From IMG/VR virus record IMGVR_UViG_3300047564_002270, positions 1-64,000 of that record: a stretch of DNA of 64,000 bases; one strand, written 5' to 3'. This document shows positions 8,603 to 17,741 of the stretch, piece by piece. The notes beneath the pieces were generated by a model. The model did no database searches. It was not told the origin of the DNA and saw only the letters and a program-made list of their open reading frames with translations. Positions within the stretch are counted from its first letter, which is position 1. The number at the start of each line of letters is the position of its first letter. Both the position numbers and the translations under genes were made by a program. Source of the DNA: a virus.

Positions 8603-8608
8603 TATAAT
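8603..8608 (+). promoter_or_regulatory. Putative -10 box for hsp20
   Basis: TATAAT in the context CTTGTATAATTAG, about 60 nt before the hsp20 ATG. It is an extended -10 with TG; no consensus -35 is visible. Confidence 0.5.
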
Positions 8609-8668
8609 TAGTAGTGGACGCCGTAAGGGTCCTCAAAACACAAACTCGCTTAAAAAGGAGCTACCATA

Positions 8669-9103
8669 ATGACTAACCTTATGAAATATCAGGCTGCGGA
8701 TCTTCCTGCTTTGTTGGAGAGAATTAACCGCAATACCATTGGAATGGATGAATACTTTGACCGTGTATTTAAACTTCACGAAACAACTTCTAATTATCCT
8801 CCATATAATCTTGTTCAGGTGAGTAACGTAGAGTCGAAATTAGAAATTGCACTTGCTGGGTTTAAGAAAAAAGAAGTCTATGTCTACACTCAAGATGGAA
8901 AACTATTCGTCGAAGGACAAAAAGAAGACAAAGAAACAGACACCAACTATGTCCACAAAGGATTGGCTCAACGATCTTTCACCAGATCTTGGACACTCTC
9001 AGATGAAACGGAAGTTAGATCAGTTGAATTTGAGGATGGGTTGTTGACCGTTACTCTTGGTAAGATTGTTCCCGAACACCACAAGCGTAAAGATTATCTA
9101 TAA
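8669..9103 (+). CDS. hsp20: Small heat-shock protein (Hsp20/alpha-crystallin)
   Basis: A 144-residue Hsp20-family chaperone. The alpha-crystallin domain spans about residues 45-135 and includes LEIALAGFKKKEVYVY, FVEGQKED and the C-terminal VEFEDGLLTVTLGK strand pair. These proteins hold unfolding proteins in large oligomers, and the gene is nearly universal in T4-like cyanophages. A clear AAAGGAG Shine-Dalgarno (8654-8660) lies 8 nt before the ATG. It has its own promoter and terminator, so it is a monocistronic unit inside the replication block. Confidence 0.93.
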   Translation: MTNLMKYQAADLPALLERINRNTIGMDEYFDRVFKLHETTSNYPPYNLVQVSNVESKLEIALAGFKKKEVYVYTQDGKLFVEGQKEDKETDTNYVHKGLAQRSFTRSWTLSDETEVRSVEFEDGLLTVTLGKIVPEHHKRKDYL

Positions 9104-9133
9104 ATATATTTGAATATCGTCGGCGCTAGCCAA

Positions 9134-9178
9134 AGAGGGGATACTGGCAAAATCCAGTTGACTCCCCTCTATTTTTTT
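9134..9178 (+). terminator. Terminator after hsp20, overlapping a promoter
   Basis: Outer stem AGAGGGG (9134-9140) / CCCCTCT (9164-9170), inner stem ACTGG / CCAGT, then a T7 tract. The -35 box of the next promoter lies inside it. Confidence 0.85.
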
Positions 9179-9186
9179 GCTAAAAT
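9158..9186 (+). promoter_or_regulatory. Sigma70-like promoter embedded in the hsp20 terminator
   Basis: TTGACT (9158-9163), 17-bp spacer, TAAAAT (9181-9186). The -35 lies in the terminator hairpin and the spacer contains the T tract. It should drive the Sm-like genes and gp43. Confidence 0.65.
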
Positions 9187-9208
9187 AACTAAGGATGGGA
9201 AAAAAATT

Positions 9209-9571
9209 ATGACTGTAAAATTGGCACTTTTAAAATCTGGTGAAGATATTATTGCAGATATTAAAGAGATGGTGGTTGGTGATGAAGAAAATCCAAAGGT
9301 TGTTGGATATTTTTTCAATAAGCCTTGCACTGTTAGGATGAGAAATCCACAAGAAATTTTGGAATCTGATGAAAAGTCATTTCAGGTGGCATTGTTTCCC
9401 TGGATTCCTATTTCTAAAGATTCTACGATTCCAGTTCCTTCAGATTGGGTGGTTACTATCGTAGAACCAATTGATAAACTTACCGAAATGTATAAAGATC
9501 AAGTATTGAATTATGGAAAAGAAGATGATAAAGATATTAGTACTGACGAACAAGCAAATTCTGATCAGTAA
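9209..9571 (+). CDS. Sm-like small beta-barrel protein, paralog 2
   Basis: 120 residues from ATG 9209 (AAGGA 14 nt upstream). It begins TVKLALLKSGEDIIADIKEM and continues with a middle strand and FPWIPISKDS, then WVVTIVEPIDKLTEMYKDQV. This is the same pattern as the protein at 6619, so the two are paralogs. The C-terminal tail is acidic. The fold is probably Sm-like; function unknown. It overlaps the third paralog by about 47 bp. Confidence 0.62.
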   Translation: MTVKLALLKSGEDIIADIKEMVVGDEENPKVVGYFFNKPCTVRMRNPQEILESDEKSFQVALFPWIPISKDSTIPVPSDWVVTIVEPIDKLTEMYKDQVLNYGKEDDKDISTDEQANSDQ

Positions 9572-9794
9572 GATTGAGGAAGTTGGTGCAGATGTTGGGG
9601 AACCTGATTGTAAGTTAATTAAACCCTTTCTTATAAAAGAACCTCAACTTGAAGGACTTTCTAGAACATTAGAACCATTTCTAATGGGAGTTACAAAACA
9701 AGATACATTTATGATGAGTTCTGACAAGATCCTTACTCTTGCAGATCCAACTCCAACTCTACTTGAAAAATACGAGGATTTGATTAAAGAATGA
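9525..9794 (+). CDS. Sm-like small beta-barrel protein, paralog 3
   Basis: 89 residues from ATG 9525 (an in-frame ATG at 9513 is also possible). ILVLTNKQILISKIEEVG followed by a Gly/Pro segment with PDCKLIKPFLI, MMSSDKILTLADPT and a terminal helix LLEKYEDLI matches the Sm-like pattern and the paralogs at 6619 and 9209. It overlaps the previous gene and its stop overlaps the gp43 start (ATGA), so it is probably coupled to polymerase translation. Confidence 0.6.
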   Translation: MIKILVLTNKQILISKIEEVGADVGEPDCKLIKPFLIKEPQLEGLSRTLEPFLMGVTKQDTFMMSSDKILTLADPTPTLLEKYEDLIKE

Positions 9795-12286
9795 GATTTT
9801 ATACTAATGTTCAATTGATTGGAAATCAGTTTTTGGTTCGTGGAGTAGAAAATGGTAAAAGATTTGAAACAAGAGACGAGTTCTTTCCAACTCTTTATGT
9901 AAAAACTAAAAAGCCATCCAAATATAGAACATTAAGTGGTGAAGCAGTTGAAGAGGTAAAACCTGGAACAGTTAGGGACTGTCGTGAGTTTTACAGTAAA
10001 TATGAAAATGTTGATGGGTTTGAGATCTATGGAAACGATCGCTATGTCTATCAATACATTTCAGAAAAGTATCCTGAGGATGAAATTAAGTTTGATATTA
10101 GCAAAATCAAACTTGTAACTCTGGATATTGAGGTTGCTTCAGAGCACGGGTTCCCTGATGTGGAATCTTGCTCTGAGGAAATTCTTGCGATTACAATTCA
10201 GGATTATACTACCAAGAAGATTATTACTTGGGGAATTAAACCATTCAATAATACTCGTAGTGATGTAACATATCATCACTGCCCTTCCGAATATCAACTT
10301 CTCAATCATTTCATCAATTATTGGATGAATGATGTTCCAGATGTGATTACTGGGTGGAACGTTCAGATGTATGATATTCCTTATATCTGCAAGAGACTTA
10401 ATCGGGTTCTTGGTGAAAAACTGATGAAACGTTTTTCTAACTGGGGTCTTGTAACTGAGGGTGAAGTTTATATCAATGGACGTAAGCACACTACGTTTGA
10501 CGTTGGTGGTTTAACTCAACTCGATTACCTTGATCTTTATAAGAAATTTACTTATAAAATTCAAGAGTCTTATCGCCTTGATTACATTGCCGAAGTGGAA
10601 CTGGGGCAGAAGAAACTTGATCACTCTGAGTTTGAAACCTTTAAAGACTTTTACACTAACGGTTGGCAGAAGTACATTGAATACAACATCGTTGACGTGG
10701 AACTTGTTGACCGTTTGGAAGACAAGATGAAGTTGATCGAACTTGCATTGACAATGGCATATGACGCTAAAGTGAATTATGCTGATGTTTTCTATCAGGT
10801 TCGTATGTGGGATAATATCATCTACACTTACCTTAAAAAGAGGGATATCGTTATTCCTCCAAAGAATAGGACTAAGAAAGATGAAAAATATGCCGGTGCT
10901 TACGTTAAGGAACCTATTCCTGGAATGTATGATTGGGTGGTGAGTTTTGACCTTAACTCACTATACCCTCACCTCATTATGCAATATAACATCTCTCCAG
11001 AAACTCTTTTAGAAGAAAGGCATCCTACAGTAAATGTGGATAAAATTCTAAATCAGGATCTGAACTTTGAGATGTATAAGGACTATGCAGTATGTGCCAA
11101 TGGTGCAATGTATCGTAAAGACGTTCGTGGTTTTCTTCCAGAACTGATGGAGAAGATTTACAACGAACGTGTAATCTTCAAGAAGAAAATGCTTGCAGCA
11201 GAGCAAGAGTATGAAAAGACTAAGAATAAAGAATTAGTCAAAGAGATTGCTCGCTGCAATAACATTCAAATGGCAAGGAAGATCCAACTTAACTCTGCTT
11301 ATGGTGCTATTGGTAATCAGTATTTCCGCTATTACAAACTAGCAAACGCTGAGGCAATCACCTTATCTGGTCAGGTTTCCATTCAGTGGATTATGGATAA
11401 GATGAATTCTTATTTAAATAAAGTTCTTAAGACTGATGGGGAAGATTATGTTATTGCTTCTGATACTGACTCTTTGTATATCAATATGGGTCCTCTGGTT
11501 GAGAGTGTATTCAAGGGAAGAGAGAAAACTACTCAAAGCATTGTTTCGTTCCTTGATAAGGTCTGTCAGGTGGAACTTGAAAAGTATATTGAAAGTTGCT
11601 ACCAAGAATTGGCGTCCTATGTAAATGCTTATGATCAGAAAATGATTATGAAGCGTGAATGTATTGCTGAGCGTGGTATTTGGACTGCAAAGAAGCGATA
11701 TATTCTAAGTGTTTGGGATAGTGAAGGTGTTCTTTATGAAGAACCCAAATTAAAGATCAAGGGTATTGAGGCAATTAAATCTTCTACTCCTGCACCTTGT
11801 CGTAGTATGTTGAAAAAATCATTTAACATTATGATGAGTGGAAGTGAAGATGACATAATTGATTATATTGAGGAATGTCGAACAAACTTTAAGAATATGA
11901 AACCTGAGCAAATAGCATTTCCTAGAACTGCATCTGATGTTCAGAAGTATTCATCATCTTCTAACATTTATGCATCGAAAACTCCAATTCACGTTAGGGG
12001 AGCTTTGCTATTCAATTATTATGTTAAGCAAAGGAAACTTACTAATAAGTATTCTTTTATTCAGAATGGTGAAAAGGTTAAATATATTTTCCTTAAAAAA
12101 CCAAATATCATTCACGAAAATGTAATTTCTTTCATTCAAGATTTTCCCAAGGAACTTGATCTTGACAAATACATAGATTATGAACTACAATTTGAGAAAG
12201 CATTTTTAGAACCCCTCAAGAGTATTCTTGATGTAGTTGGATGGAGTGTTGAAAAATCTTCAAGTTTAGAATCTTTTTTTGTATGA
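9791..12286 (+). CDS. gp43: DNA polymerase, family B (T4 gp43-like)
   Basis: 831 residues, slightly shorter than T4 gp43 (898). The 3'-5' exonuclease domain has Exo I LDIEVASE (about residue 110) and Exo III around the YIEYNIVDVELV segment. The polymerase domain has motif A FDLNSLYPHL (about 385), motif B KIQLNSAYGAIGNQY (about 497) and motif C SDTDSLY (about 557). All catalytic aspartates are present. It copies the phage genome with the gp45 clamp. The reading frame is uninterrupted, with no intein or intron. It is coupled to the upstream Sm-like gene by ATGA. Confidence 0.97.
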   Translation: MRFYTNVQLIGNQFLVRGVENGKRFETRDEFFPTLYVKTKKPSKYRTLSGEAVEEVKPGTVRDCREFYSKYENVDGFEIYGNDRYVYQYISEKYPEDEIKFDISKIKLVTLDIEVASEHGFPDVESCSEEILAITIQDYTTKKIITWGIKPFNNTRSDVTYHHCPSEYQLLNHFINYWMNDVPDVITGWNVQMYDIPYICKRLNRVLGEKLMKRFSNWGLVTEGEVYINGRKHTTFDVGGLTQLDYLDLYKKFTYKIQESYRLDYIAEVELGQKKLDHSEFETFKDFYTNGWQKYIEYNIVDVELVDRLEDKMKLIELALTMAYDAKVNYADVFYQVRMWDNIIYTYLKKRDIVIPPKNRTKKDEKYAGAYVKEPIPGMYDWVVSFDLNSLYPHLIMQYNISPETLLEERHPTVNVDKILNQDLNFEMYKDYAVCANGAMYRKDVRGFLPELMEKIYNERVIFKKKMLAAEQEYEKTKNKELVKEIARCNNIQMARKIQLNSAYGAIGNQYFRYYKLANAEAITLSGQVSIQWIMDKMNSYLNKVLKTDGEDYVIASDTDSLYINMGPLVESVFKGREKTTQSIVSFLDKVCQVELEKYIESCYQELASYVNAYDQKMIMKRECIAERGIWTAKKRYILSVWDSEGVLYEEPKLKIKGIEAIKSSTPAPCRSMLKKSFNIMMSGSEDDIIDYIEECRTNFKNMKPEQIAFPRTASDVQKYSSSSNIYASKTPIHVRGALLFNYYVKQRKLTNKYSFIQNGEKVKYIFLKKPNIIHENVISFIQDFPKELDLDKYIDYELQFEKAFLEPLKSILDVVGWSVEKSSSLESFFV

Positions 12287-12414
12287 TGAATTTGCCAATT
12301 ACTGATAAAGAATTAGAATTGATAATTGAAATGGTTAAAAGTAGGGATCAGAAACTTTATAATAAGTTATGGACTTATAAATTTAATTTTAAAAATATTA
12401 AAACTGAGAAATAG
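12283..12414 (+). CDS. Tiny conserved-position protein between gp43 and uvsX
   Basis: A 43-residue ORF whose ATG overlaps the gp43 stop (ATGA) and whose stop lies 2 nt before uvsX. Composition is Lys/Glu/Leu-rich, mostly helical, with no signal or membrane segment. The exact fit between two essential genes argues that it is translated. Function unknown. Confidence 0.6.
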   Translation: MMNLPITDKELELIIEMVKSRDQKLYNKLWTYKFNFKNIKTEK

Positions 12415-12416
12415 GT

Positions 12417-13424
12417 ATGGATTTTCTTAAAGATATTGTAAAAGAAATAGGTGATGACTATACAAAACTAGCATCAGATATTGAAGAAACAGAAACTTAT
12501 GTTGACACGGGTTCTTACGTTTTTAATGCACTGGTTTCAGGTAGCATATTTGGTGGTGTATCTGGGAATAAGATTACTGCTATTGCTGGAGAGTCTTCTA
12601 CTGGAAAAACTTTCTTTAGCCTCGCCGTTGTTAAGAATTTTCTTGATAATCATTCCGATGGTTATTGCCTCTACTTTGATACTGAGGCTGCCATTACCAA
12701 ATCTCTCCTGGAAAGTCGCGGCATCGACACATCAAGGTTTGTCGTGGTTAATGTTGTCACCGTAGAAGAGTTTCGAACTAAAGCACTCAAAGCAGTTGAT
12801 CTTTATATGAAGAAACCCGAAGGGGAACGCAGTCCTTGTATGTTTGTGCTAGACTCTTTAGGTATGCTTTCTACCAGTAAAGAAATCACTGATGCCTTAA
12901 ATGAAAAAGAAGTTCGTGATATGACTAAATCACAACTTATCAAAGGCGCTTTCCGTATGCTCACACTCAAATTAGGACAGGCAAATGTACCGCTCATTGT
13001 CACAAATCATACATACGATGTCATCGGAGCTTATGTACCAACGAAAGAAATGGGTGGAGGTTCTGGACTCAAATACGCAGCATCTACGATCATCTATCTC
13101 AGCAAAAAGAAAGAAAAAGATGGAACAGAAGTGGTCGGCAATATTATCAAAGCTAAGACTGCTAAGTCGCGTTTGAGTAAAGAGAATAAACAGGTTGAAG
13201 TTCGCTTATATTATGATGAGAGGGGACTTGATCGATATTACGGACTGCTTGAACTTGGTGAACTTGGTGGACTTTGGAAAAACGTTGCTGGAAGATATGA
13301 GATAGATGGGAAGAAAATTTATGCCAAGCAGATTTTAAAAGAACCTGAGGTATATTTTACAGAAGAAGTAATGCAACAGTTGGACGAAATCGCACAAAGG
13401 GAATTTAGTTATGGAAAAAATTGA
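12417..13424 (+). CDS. uvsX: UvsX RecA-like recombinase
   Basis: A 335-residue RecA/UvsX-family recombinase. Walker A GESSTGKT is near residue 60, Walker B FVLDSLG near 145, and a NVPLIVTNHTYD segment (RecA sensor-like) near 190. It coats single-stranded DNA and drives strand exchange and recombination-dependent replication. It is smaller than T4 UvsX (391 residues) but typical of cyanophages. It overlaps gp41 by 14 bp. Confidence 0.94.
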   Translation: MDFLKDIVKEIGDDYTKLASDIEETETYVDTGSYVFNALVSGSIFGGVSGNKITAIAGESSTGKTFFSLAVVKNFLDNHSDGYCLYFDTEAAITKSLLESRGIDTSRFVVVNVVTVEEFRTKALKAVDLYMKKPEGERSPCMFVLDSLGMLSTSKEITDALNEKEVRDMTKSQLIKGAFRMLTLKLGQANVPLIVTNHTYDVIGAYVPTKEMGGGSGLKYAASTIIYLSKKKEKDGTEVVGNIIKAKTAKSRLSKENKQVEVRLYYDERGLDRYYGLLELGELGGLWKNVAGRYEIDGKKIYAKQILKEPEVYFTEEVMQQLDEIAQREFSYGKN

Positions 13425-14787
13425 GTTTCTAATTCTTAGAAACCTTTTATATAATGAACAATATTTACGCAAAGTTATACCGTTTTTAAAATCAGAATAT
13501 TTTGAAGATCAAAATCAAAAAATAGTTTTTGAGGAAATACTATCATTCGTCAACAAATACAATCAGTTGGCAACGAAAGAAGTTCTTTGTATTGAAGTTG
13601 AAAAAAGAACAGATATCAATGACACTACCTTTAAAGAAATTATCCATTTGATTGGGTGTTTGGATGATATTCCTGCTGAGTTTAATTGGGTAGTTTCTAC
13701 TACTGAAAAGTGGTGTCGTGATCGTGCCATTTATTTGGCACTTATGGAGTCAATTCATATTGCGGACGGTAAGAGTGAAAAGAAAACTCCAGATAGTATT
13801 CCTTCTATTCTTTCTGACGCTCTTGCTGTAAGTTTTGATAATCACGTTGGGCACGATTATTTACAAGATTATGAACAAAGATACGAAGCATATCATAGAA
13901 AGGAGGATAAAATTGAATTTGATCTTGAATATTTTAATAAAATCACAAAAGGTGGGATCCCTAACAAAACTCTTAATATCGCTCTTGCTGGTACGGGCGT
14001 CGGGAAGTCTCTATTCATGTGCCATGTGGCTAGCTCCGTCTTGCTCCAGGGGAGGAACGTTCTCTACATTACAATGGAAATGGCAGAAGAACGAATTGCT
14101 GAGAGAATTGACGCAAACCTCCTGAACGTTCCTATTCAATCTATCATTGATTTGCCTAAGCAAATGTTTGAAAGCAAGGTTACAAACCTTGCCAAGAAAA
14201 CACAAGGAACTCTGATTATCAAAGAGTATCCAACTGCTTCTGCACATAGTGGGCATTTCAAATCTCTTTTGAATGAACTCTCTCTTAAGAAATCATTCAA
14301 ACCAGATATTATCTTCATTGATTACCTTAATATCTGTGCCTCTTCGCGTTATAAGGGAAACAGCAACATTAACTCATATTCTTATATTAAAGCAATCGCA
14401 GAAGAACTTCGTGGTCTTGCTGTAGAGTTCAATGTTCCTATTGTTTCTGCTACTCAAACCACTCGTTCAGGTTATGGCAATAGTGATGTTGAGTTGACTG
14501 ATACTTCTGAGTCATTTGGTCTTCCTGCTACTGCTGACCTTATGTTTGCTTTGATTAGCACTGAAGAGTTAGAAGAGTTGGGGCAAATTCTTGTGAAGCA
14601 ACTTAAGAACCGATACAATGACCCAACAATTTACAAGAGATTTGTTGTTGGTATTGATCGTGCCAAAATGAGATTGTATGATGTGGAACAATCGGCACAA
14701 CAAGACATACTTGACTCTGGTAAAGAAGAAGAGTATGATTATGAAGAAAAGAAACCTAAAAAATCATTTGAAGGATTCAAATTTTGA
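13411..14787 (+). CDS. gp41: Replicative DNA helicase (T4 gp41-like, DnaB family)
   Basis: 458 residues. The N-terminal helical domain (about 1-150) is followed by a RecA-like ATPase core with Walker A AGTGVGKS (about 193) and Walker B IIFIDYLN (about 303). These are hallmarks of the hexameric DnaB/gp41 helicase that unwinds the fork and recruits gp61 primase. The C-terminus is acidic. The start overlaps the end of uvsX. Confidence 0.94.
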   Translation: MEKIEFLILRNLLYNEQYLRKVIPFLKSEYFEDQNQKIVFEEILSFVNKYNQLATKEVLCIEVEKRTDINDTTFKEIIHLIGCLDDIPAEFNWVVSTTEKWCRDRAIYLALMESIHIADGKSEKKTPDSIPSILSDALAVSFDNHVGHDYLQDYEQRYEAYHRKEDKIEFDLEYFNKITKGGIPNKTLNIALAGTGVGKSLFMCHVASSVLLQGRNVLYITMEMAEERIAERIDANLLNVPIQSIIDLPKQMFESKVTNLAKKTQGTLIIKEYPTASAHSGHFKSLLNELSLKKSFKPDIIFIDYLNICASSRYKGNSNINSYSYIKAIAEELRGLAVEFNVPIVSATQTTRSGYGNSDVELTDTSESFGLPATADLMFALISTEELEELGQILVKQLKNRYNDPTIYKRFVVGIDRAKMRLYDVEQSAQQDILDSGKEEEYDYEEKKPKKSFEGFKF

Positions 14788-14825
14788 TTAGCTTAAAAAC
14801 TGACTTTTTACTTAATAAATTACCT

Positions 14826-15245
14826 ATGACTGAAACTAAAGTGATTGACACTGAAAAGTATATTAACTTTGTTCGCCAAACTACAAGTCCTGCAAGTTCT
14901 GATTTTAACCAATTAGTTGCTCGTATGACTGAACTTGAACTTGAAAATGACGTAGATACTCCCCGTCTTTTGACTGCTGCGTTTGGTATCAGTGCAGAGG
15001 CAGGTGAATTTACTGAGGTTGTTAAGAAGGTTTTTCTACAAGGCAAACCATATAGTCAAGAGACTGAGTTTCATTTAAAGCGAGAACTTGGAGACATTTT
15101 TTGGTATCTTGCTCAAGCGTGTATGGCACTTGATACTACTTTTGATGAAGTTCTGCAGATGAACTATGAGAAACTGAGTGCTCGTTATCCTGATGGTGCA
15201 TTTGATGTTTATCGTTCCGAAAACCGTGTAGAAGGTGATTTGTGA
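14826..15245 (+). CDS. mazG: MazG-like nucleotide pyrophosphohydrolase
   Basis: 139 residues from ATG 14826. The metal-binding pattern is clear: AEAGEFTEVVKKV, then about 20 residues later RELGDIFWYLAQAC, the EExxE...ExxD layout of the MazG/all-alpha NTP-PPase fold. Cyanophage MazG hydrolyses nucleoside triphosphates, with dGTP and dCTP reported as preferred in other cyanophages. It was once proposed to lower ppGpp. It is followed by a strong terminator and a late promoter, marking the end of the early block. Confidence 0.9.
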   Translation: MTETKVIDTEKYINFVRQTTSPASSDFNQLVARMTELELENDVDTPRLLTAAFGISAEAGEFTEVVKKVFLQGKPYSQETEFHLKRELGDIFWYLAQACMALDTTFDEVLQMNYEKLSARYPDGAFDVYRSENRVEGDL

Positions 15246-15259
15246 TCTAAGTCGTCTTA

Positions 15260-15282
15260 AACCTCCTCTGGGAGGTTTTTTT
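15260..15282 (+). terminator. Terminator after mazG
   Basis: Stem AACCTCC (15260-15266) / GGAGGTT (15271-15277), TCTG loop and T-rich tail. Confidence 0.88.
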
Positions 15283-15290
15283 TATAAATA
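15283..15290 (+). promoter_or_regulatory. T4-like late promoter
   Basis: TATAAATA directly after the mazG terminator and 20 nt before the ATG at 15311. Confidence 0.75.
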
Positions 15291-15310
15291 ACTAAAAAGT
15301 ATTTGTAAAG

Positions 15311-15973
15311 ATGGCAAACATTTATAGAAATCTTGCAGAAGCATATCAGCAGGTTTATACTCCTCAAGAAGTTGATGAAGCAACTGCGATGGCAAAGCGT
15401 GGTCATGATGAGACTGAACTTCGTAAAAGAGCAGGTGGTGGTGAGGCAGCAGATAGAGCAACTTCACTAGAGAATAGACCAACCTATGGTGATGCTAAGA
15501 AGGCAAAACAGAGAACTGATTATGCCAGAAAGCAAAGAGGTGATTTCCGTAAGACCGCATCTTCAAATCCTGGTCTTCACGTTGGACAGCACAAGTCTGA
15601 TGATCCTAAGGTAAAAGCGAAGCAGGCAGCAAGAGGTGCTCAGAGAGGTGCTCTGACTCCCAATGAGAGAAAGCAACTCAATATGGGCGATGAGTCTTTT
15701 GATATTTTTGATATTGTTCTTGAGTTCCTTCAAGTAGAAGGATACGCAGAAACTCTGGAAGAAGCAGAGTGGATGATGGCAAATATTATTGATGAGGAAG
15801 CAATTGAGATTGTCCTCGGTGAAGCACAAGAGGCTCGCAACAATCCTGAGAAGTATGAAGCAGACCAAAAGAAAAAGTCTGCTCCTGTTCGTGGAGAAAG
15901 AACTCCTATGCCCCCAAGAGGTGATAAGCGTAGAGAGGACTTTGAGAAGTGGTATGCTAAGAACGTTCGCTGA
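15311..15973 (+). CDS. Late modular protein with a capsid-targeting-like N-terminus
   Basis: 220 residues. The N-terminus ANIYRNLAEAYQQVY has LAE-A, which resembles the gp21 protease site ([IL]-x-E / A or G) that ends T4 capsid-targeting peptides. The middle is basic and Arg/Lys/Ala/Gly-rich with weakly repeated segments (KAKQ, TDYARKQRG, RGAQRGALTPNERK), suggesting nucleic-acid contact. A hydrophobic helical part (about 135-180) and a basic tail follow. It has its own late promoter and terminator, so it is a late, probably virion-associated protein. No enzyme motif is visible. Confidence 0.65.
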   Translation: MANIYRNLAEAYQQVYTPQEVDEATAMAKRGHDETELRKRAGGGEAADRATSLENRPTYGDAKKAKQRTDYARKQRGDFRKTASSNPGLHVGQHKSDDPKVKAKQAARGAQRGALTPNERKQLNMGDESFDIFDIVLEFLQVEGYAETLEEAEWMMANIIDEEAIEIVLGEAQEARNNPEKYEADQKKKSAPVRGERTPMPPRGDKRREDFEKWYAKNVR

Positions 15974-15996
15974 TAAATAACGCGGAAGGTTGCTCC

Positions 15997-16026
15997 AACC
16001 CACCCAACTTTGTTGGGTGGGTTTTT
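15997..16026 (+). terminator. Strong terminator
   Basis: 12-bp stem AACCCACCCAAC (15997-16008) / GTTGGGTGGGTT (16012-16023), TTT loop and T tail. Confidence 0.92.
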
Positions 16027-16030
16027 GCTT

Positions 16031-16038
16031 TCTAAATA
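16031..16038 (+). promoter_or_regulatory. Late promoter variant
   Basis: TCTAAATA, 23 nt before the ATG at 16062; the CTAAATA variant recurs after terminators in this genome. Confidence 0.6.
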
Positions 16039-16061
16039 GTAAAAAAGTATTTTGAGTTTTT

Positions 16062-17741
16062 ATGGCTATTGCTGATGAAGTTCAAAAAGAATTAAAAAAT
16101 ATTTTTCAAGGGAAATTAGATCTTAAAAAGTTTTATGAAAAATATTCTTCTAGTGGTGGCGAAGACCGACAGGTAGATCCTTTTGACTATACAAATTCTA
16201 CGATGGTTGTGAAACAGTCTAATAGTAGAATTAAATTTATTCCAAGAATTAAATCGAAGCAAGAAAGAAATCATCTCGCTAATGCAACAAAGGAATGGGT
16301 TGAAGAGAATAAAAATTTGTTGAGAGATGCTATTACTCCATATCTTCCTGGAGGTATGATGTATGAAATTAAAATTGATATAGGCGTAAAAACTGGTAGT
16401 GGATCCCAAACTGTAGAGTTTGCATTAGTTCCACAGGGAAAAAAGAATGCAACATTTTCTTTTTGGTGGCAAGGAAAAGGATTATCAAATGGAGCTGCAG
16501 GTAAAAGAACAGATCCGCATGAATTGATGACTGCGTGTTTAATTTTAAATCAAGAAAGAATAAGTCTTGCAAAAGTTAATGGTATGAAAGATGAAGCAAG
16601 GCAAGCATATTTAAAAGAAGTTGTTGATAAATTAGCATCAACTGCATCTAAAGTTGAGGGTTCTGCTGGTCTTGATGGGTTTTATTGTGATAAAGAAAAA
16701 AATGAACCTGATTTAGTCAATCTCGCTAAAGCAATATCAATTTCCAATTATGTAATAAATCAAATTGGAAGAAATGCAAAGGTGCAAACTGTATGGCAAA
16801 CGGGAACTAAATGGGCTCAAGAAATTAAAAGATTTAATGTTGGCCCAGAGACAATGAAAAATTATAATTCTTCTGATATTATTGTTAAGTTTGATTTAAA
16901 AGGTACAACTCATTATTGGGGATTGTCTCTTAAAAAGCGCGGCATTAATGAAGTTGAGCCAACACTTTTAAATAAGCCATTGTTAGGTAAAACTGGATTT
17001 ATTTCTAAAAGCATACCACCTGCAGAAGAAAATAAAATTCAAGTAGCAAAGAAAAAATTTTTTACCAAGGCAATTCAAATAAAGTTAAGAGGTGATGTTT
17101 ATAAAAATAATATTAAAATTGATGATAATACTCCTATAAAAACTATATTGAAAGTTGCCACAGAACTTTTTAGTGATAAAGAAAAGGGTGATATGTTGCG
17201 TGGATATGGTGAATATTCTAAAAATCCAAATATTTATTTTAAAGAAATAGATAGAGTTTTTTTAGAAAAATTCGATAATAATGAAAAATTCTTCAAAGAA
17301 TTTTTAGATACTATTTTTAAGATTGATTTAACTTCATATTTAAAGGGAACCAATTTTCATTTCAGTTTAATTACTGGTGAGGGGGATTATAAATCTGGTA
17401 AATTGTTGCAAGTAAAAGCACCTTTGGAAAAAGAAGGTAGACTTACTACAGAAATTTTTACAGAAATGTTTGGAAGCAAACCAAAAAGTTCTAAGAAATA
17501 TGTTTTAGAAAAACCATCGGATAAAAAACAAGCATTTGAGCCTGGATCTACTGCTGCTAAATTATTTTATATTATGAAAATAGAAGATGTTCATATCGTA
17601 GATCTTGAGGTTAGATATAAAGGTGCAATGACATCCGAACCTCAATTTCAAATTTTTATGAGTACTAGACCAAATAATTTTTCACAACTTTATAAAAAAT
17701 TGTCTAAGAAGAAAAAATTTGGCGAAGAACGTTGGGGTTAA
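16062..17741 (+). CDS. Large hypothetical protein, possible PD-(D/E)xK-type fold
   Basis: 559 residues, rich in Lys and Asn, soluble. I do not recognise the family. Near residues 270-292 the segment SDIIVKFDLKG...YWGLSLKKRG has the spacing of a restriction-nuclease core: an acidic residue on one strand, then S-L-K on the next. That is a weak hint of a PD-(D/E)xK nuclease fold and not evidence of activity. It is expressed from a late-type promoter and sits among virion-associated-looking genes. It is followed after 35 nt by the nucleotidyltransferase gene. Confidence 0.6.
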   Translation: MAIADEVQKELKNIFQGKLDLKKFYEKYSSSGGEDRQVDPFDYTNSTMVVKQSNSRIKFIPRIKSKQERNHLANATKEWVEENKNLLRDAITPYLPGGMMYEIKIDIGVKTGSGSQTVEFALVPQGKKNATFSFWWQGKGLSNGAAGKRTDPHELMTACLILNQERISLAKVNGMKDEARQAYLKEVVDKLASTASKVEGSAGLDGFYCDKEKNEPDLVNLAKAISISNYVINQIGRNAKVQTVWQTGTKWAQEIKRFNVGPETMKNYNSSDIIVKFDLKGTTHYWGLSLKKRGINEVEPTLLNKPLLGKTGFISKSIPPAEENKIQVAKKKFFTKAIQIKLRGDVYKNNIKIDDNTPIKTILKVATELFSDKEKGDMLRGYGEYSKNPNIYFKEIDRVFLEKFDNNEKFFKEFLDTIFKIDLTSYLKGTNFHFSLITGEGDYKSGKLLQVKAPLEKEGRLTTEIFTEMFGSKPKSSKKYVLEKPSDKKQAFEPGSTAAKLFYIMKIEDVHIVDLEVRYKGAMTSEPQFQIFMSTRPNNFSQLYKKLSKKKKFGEERWG

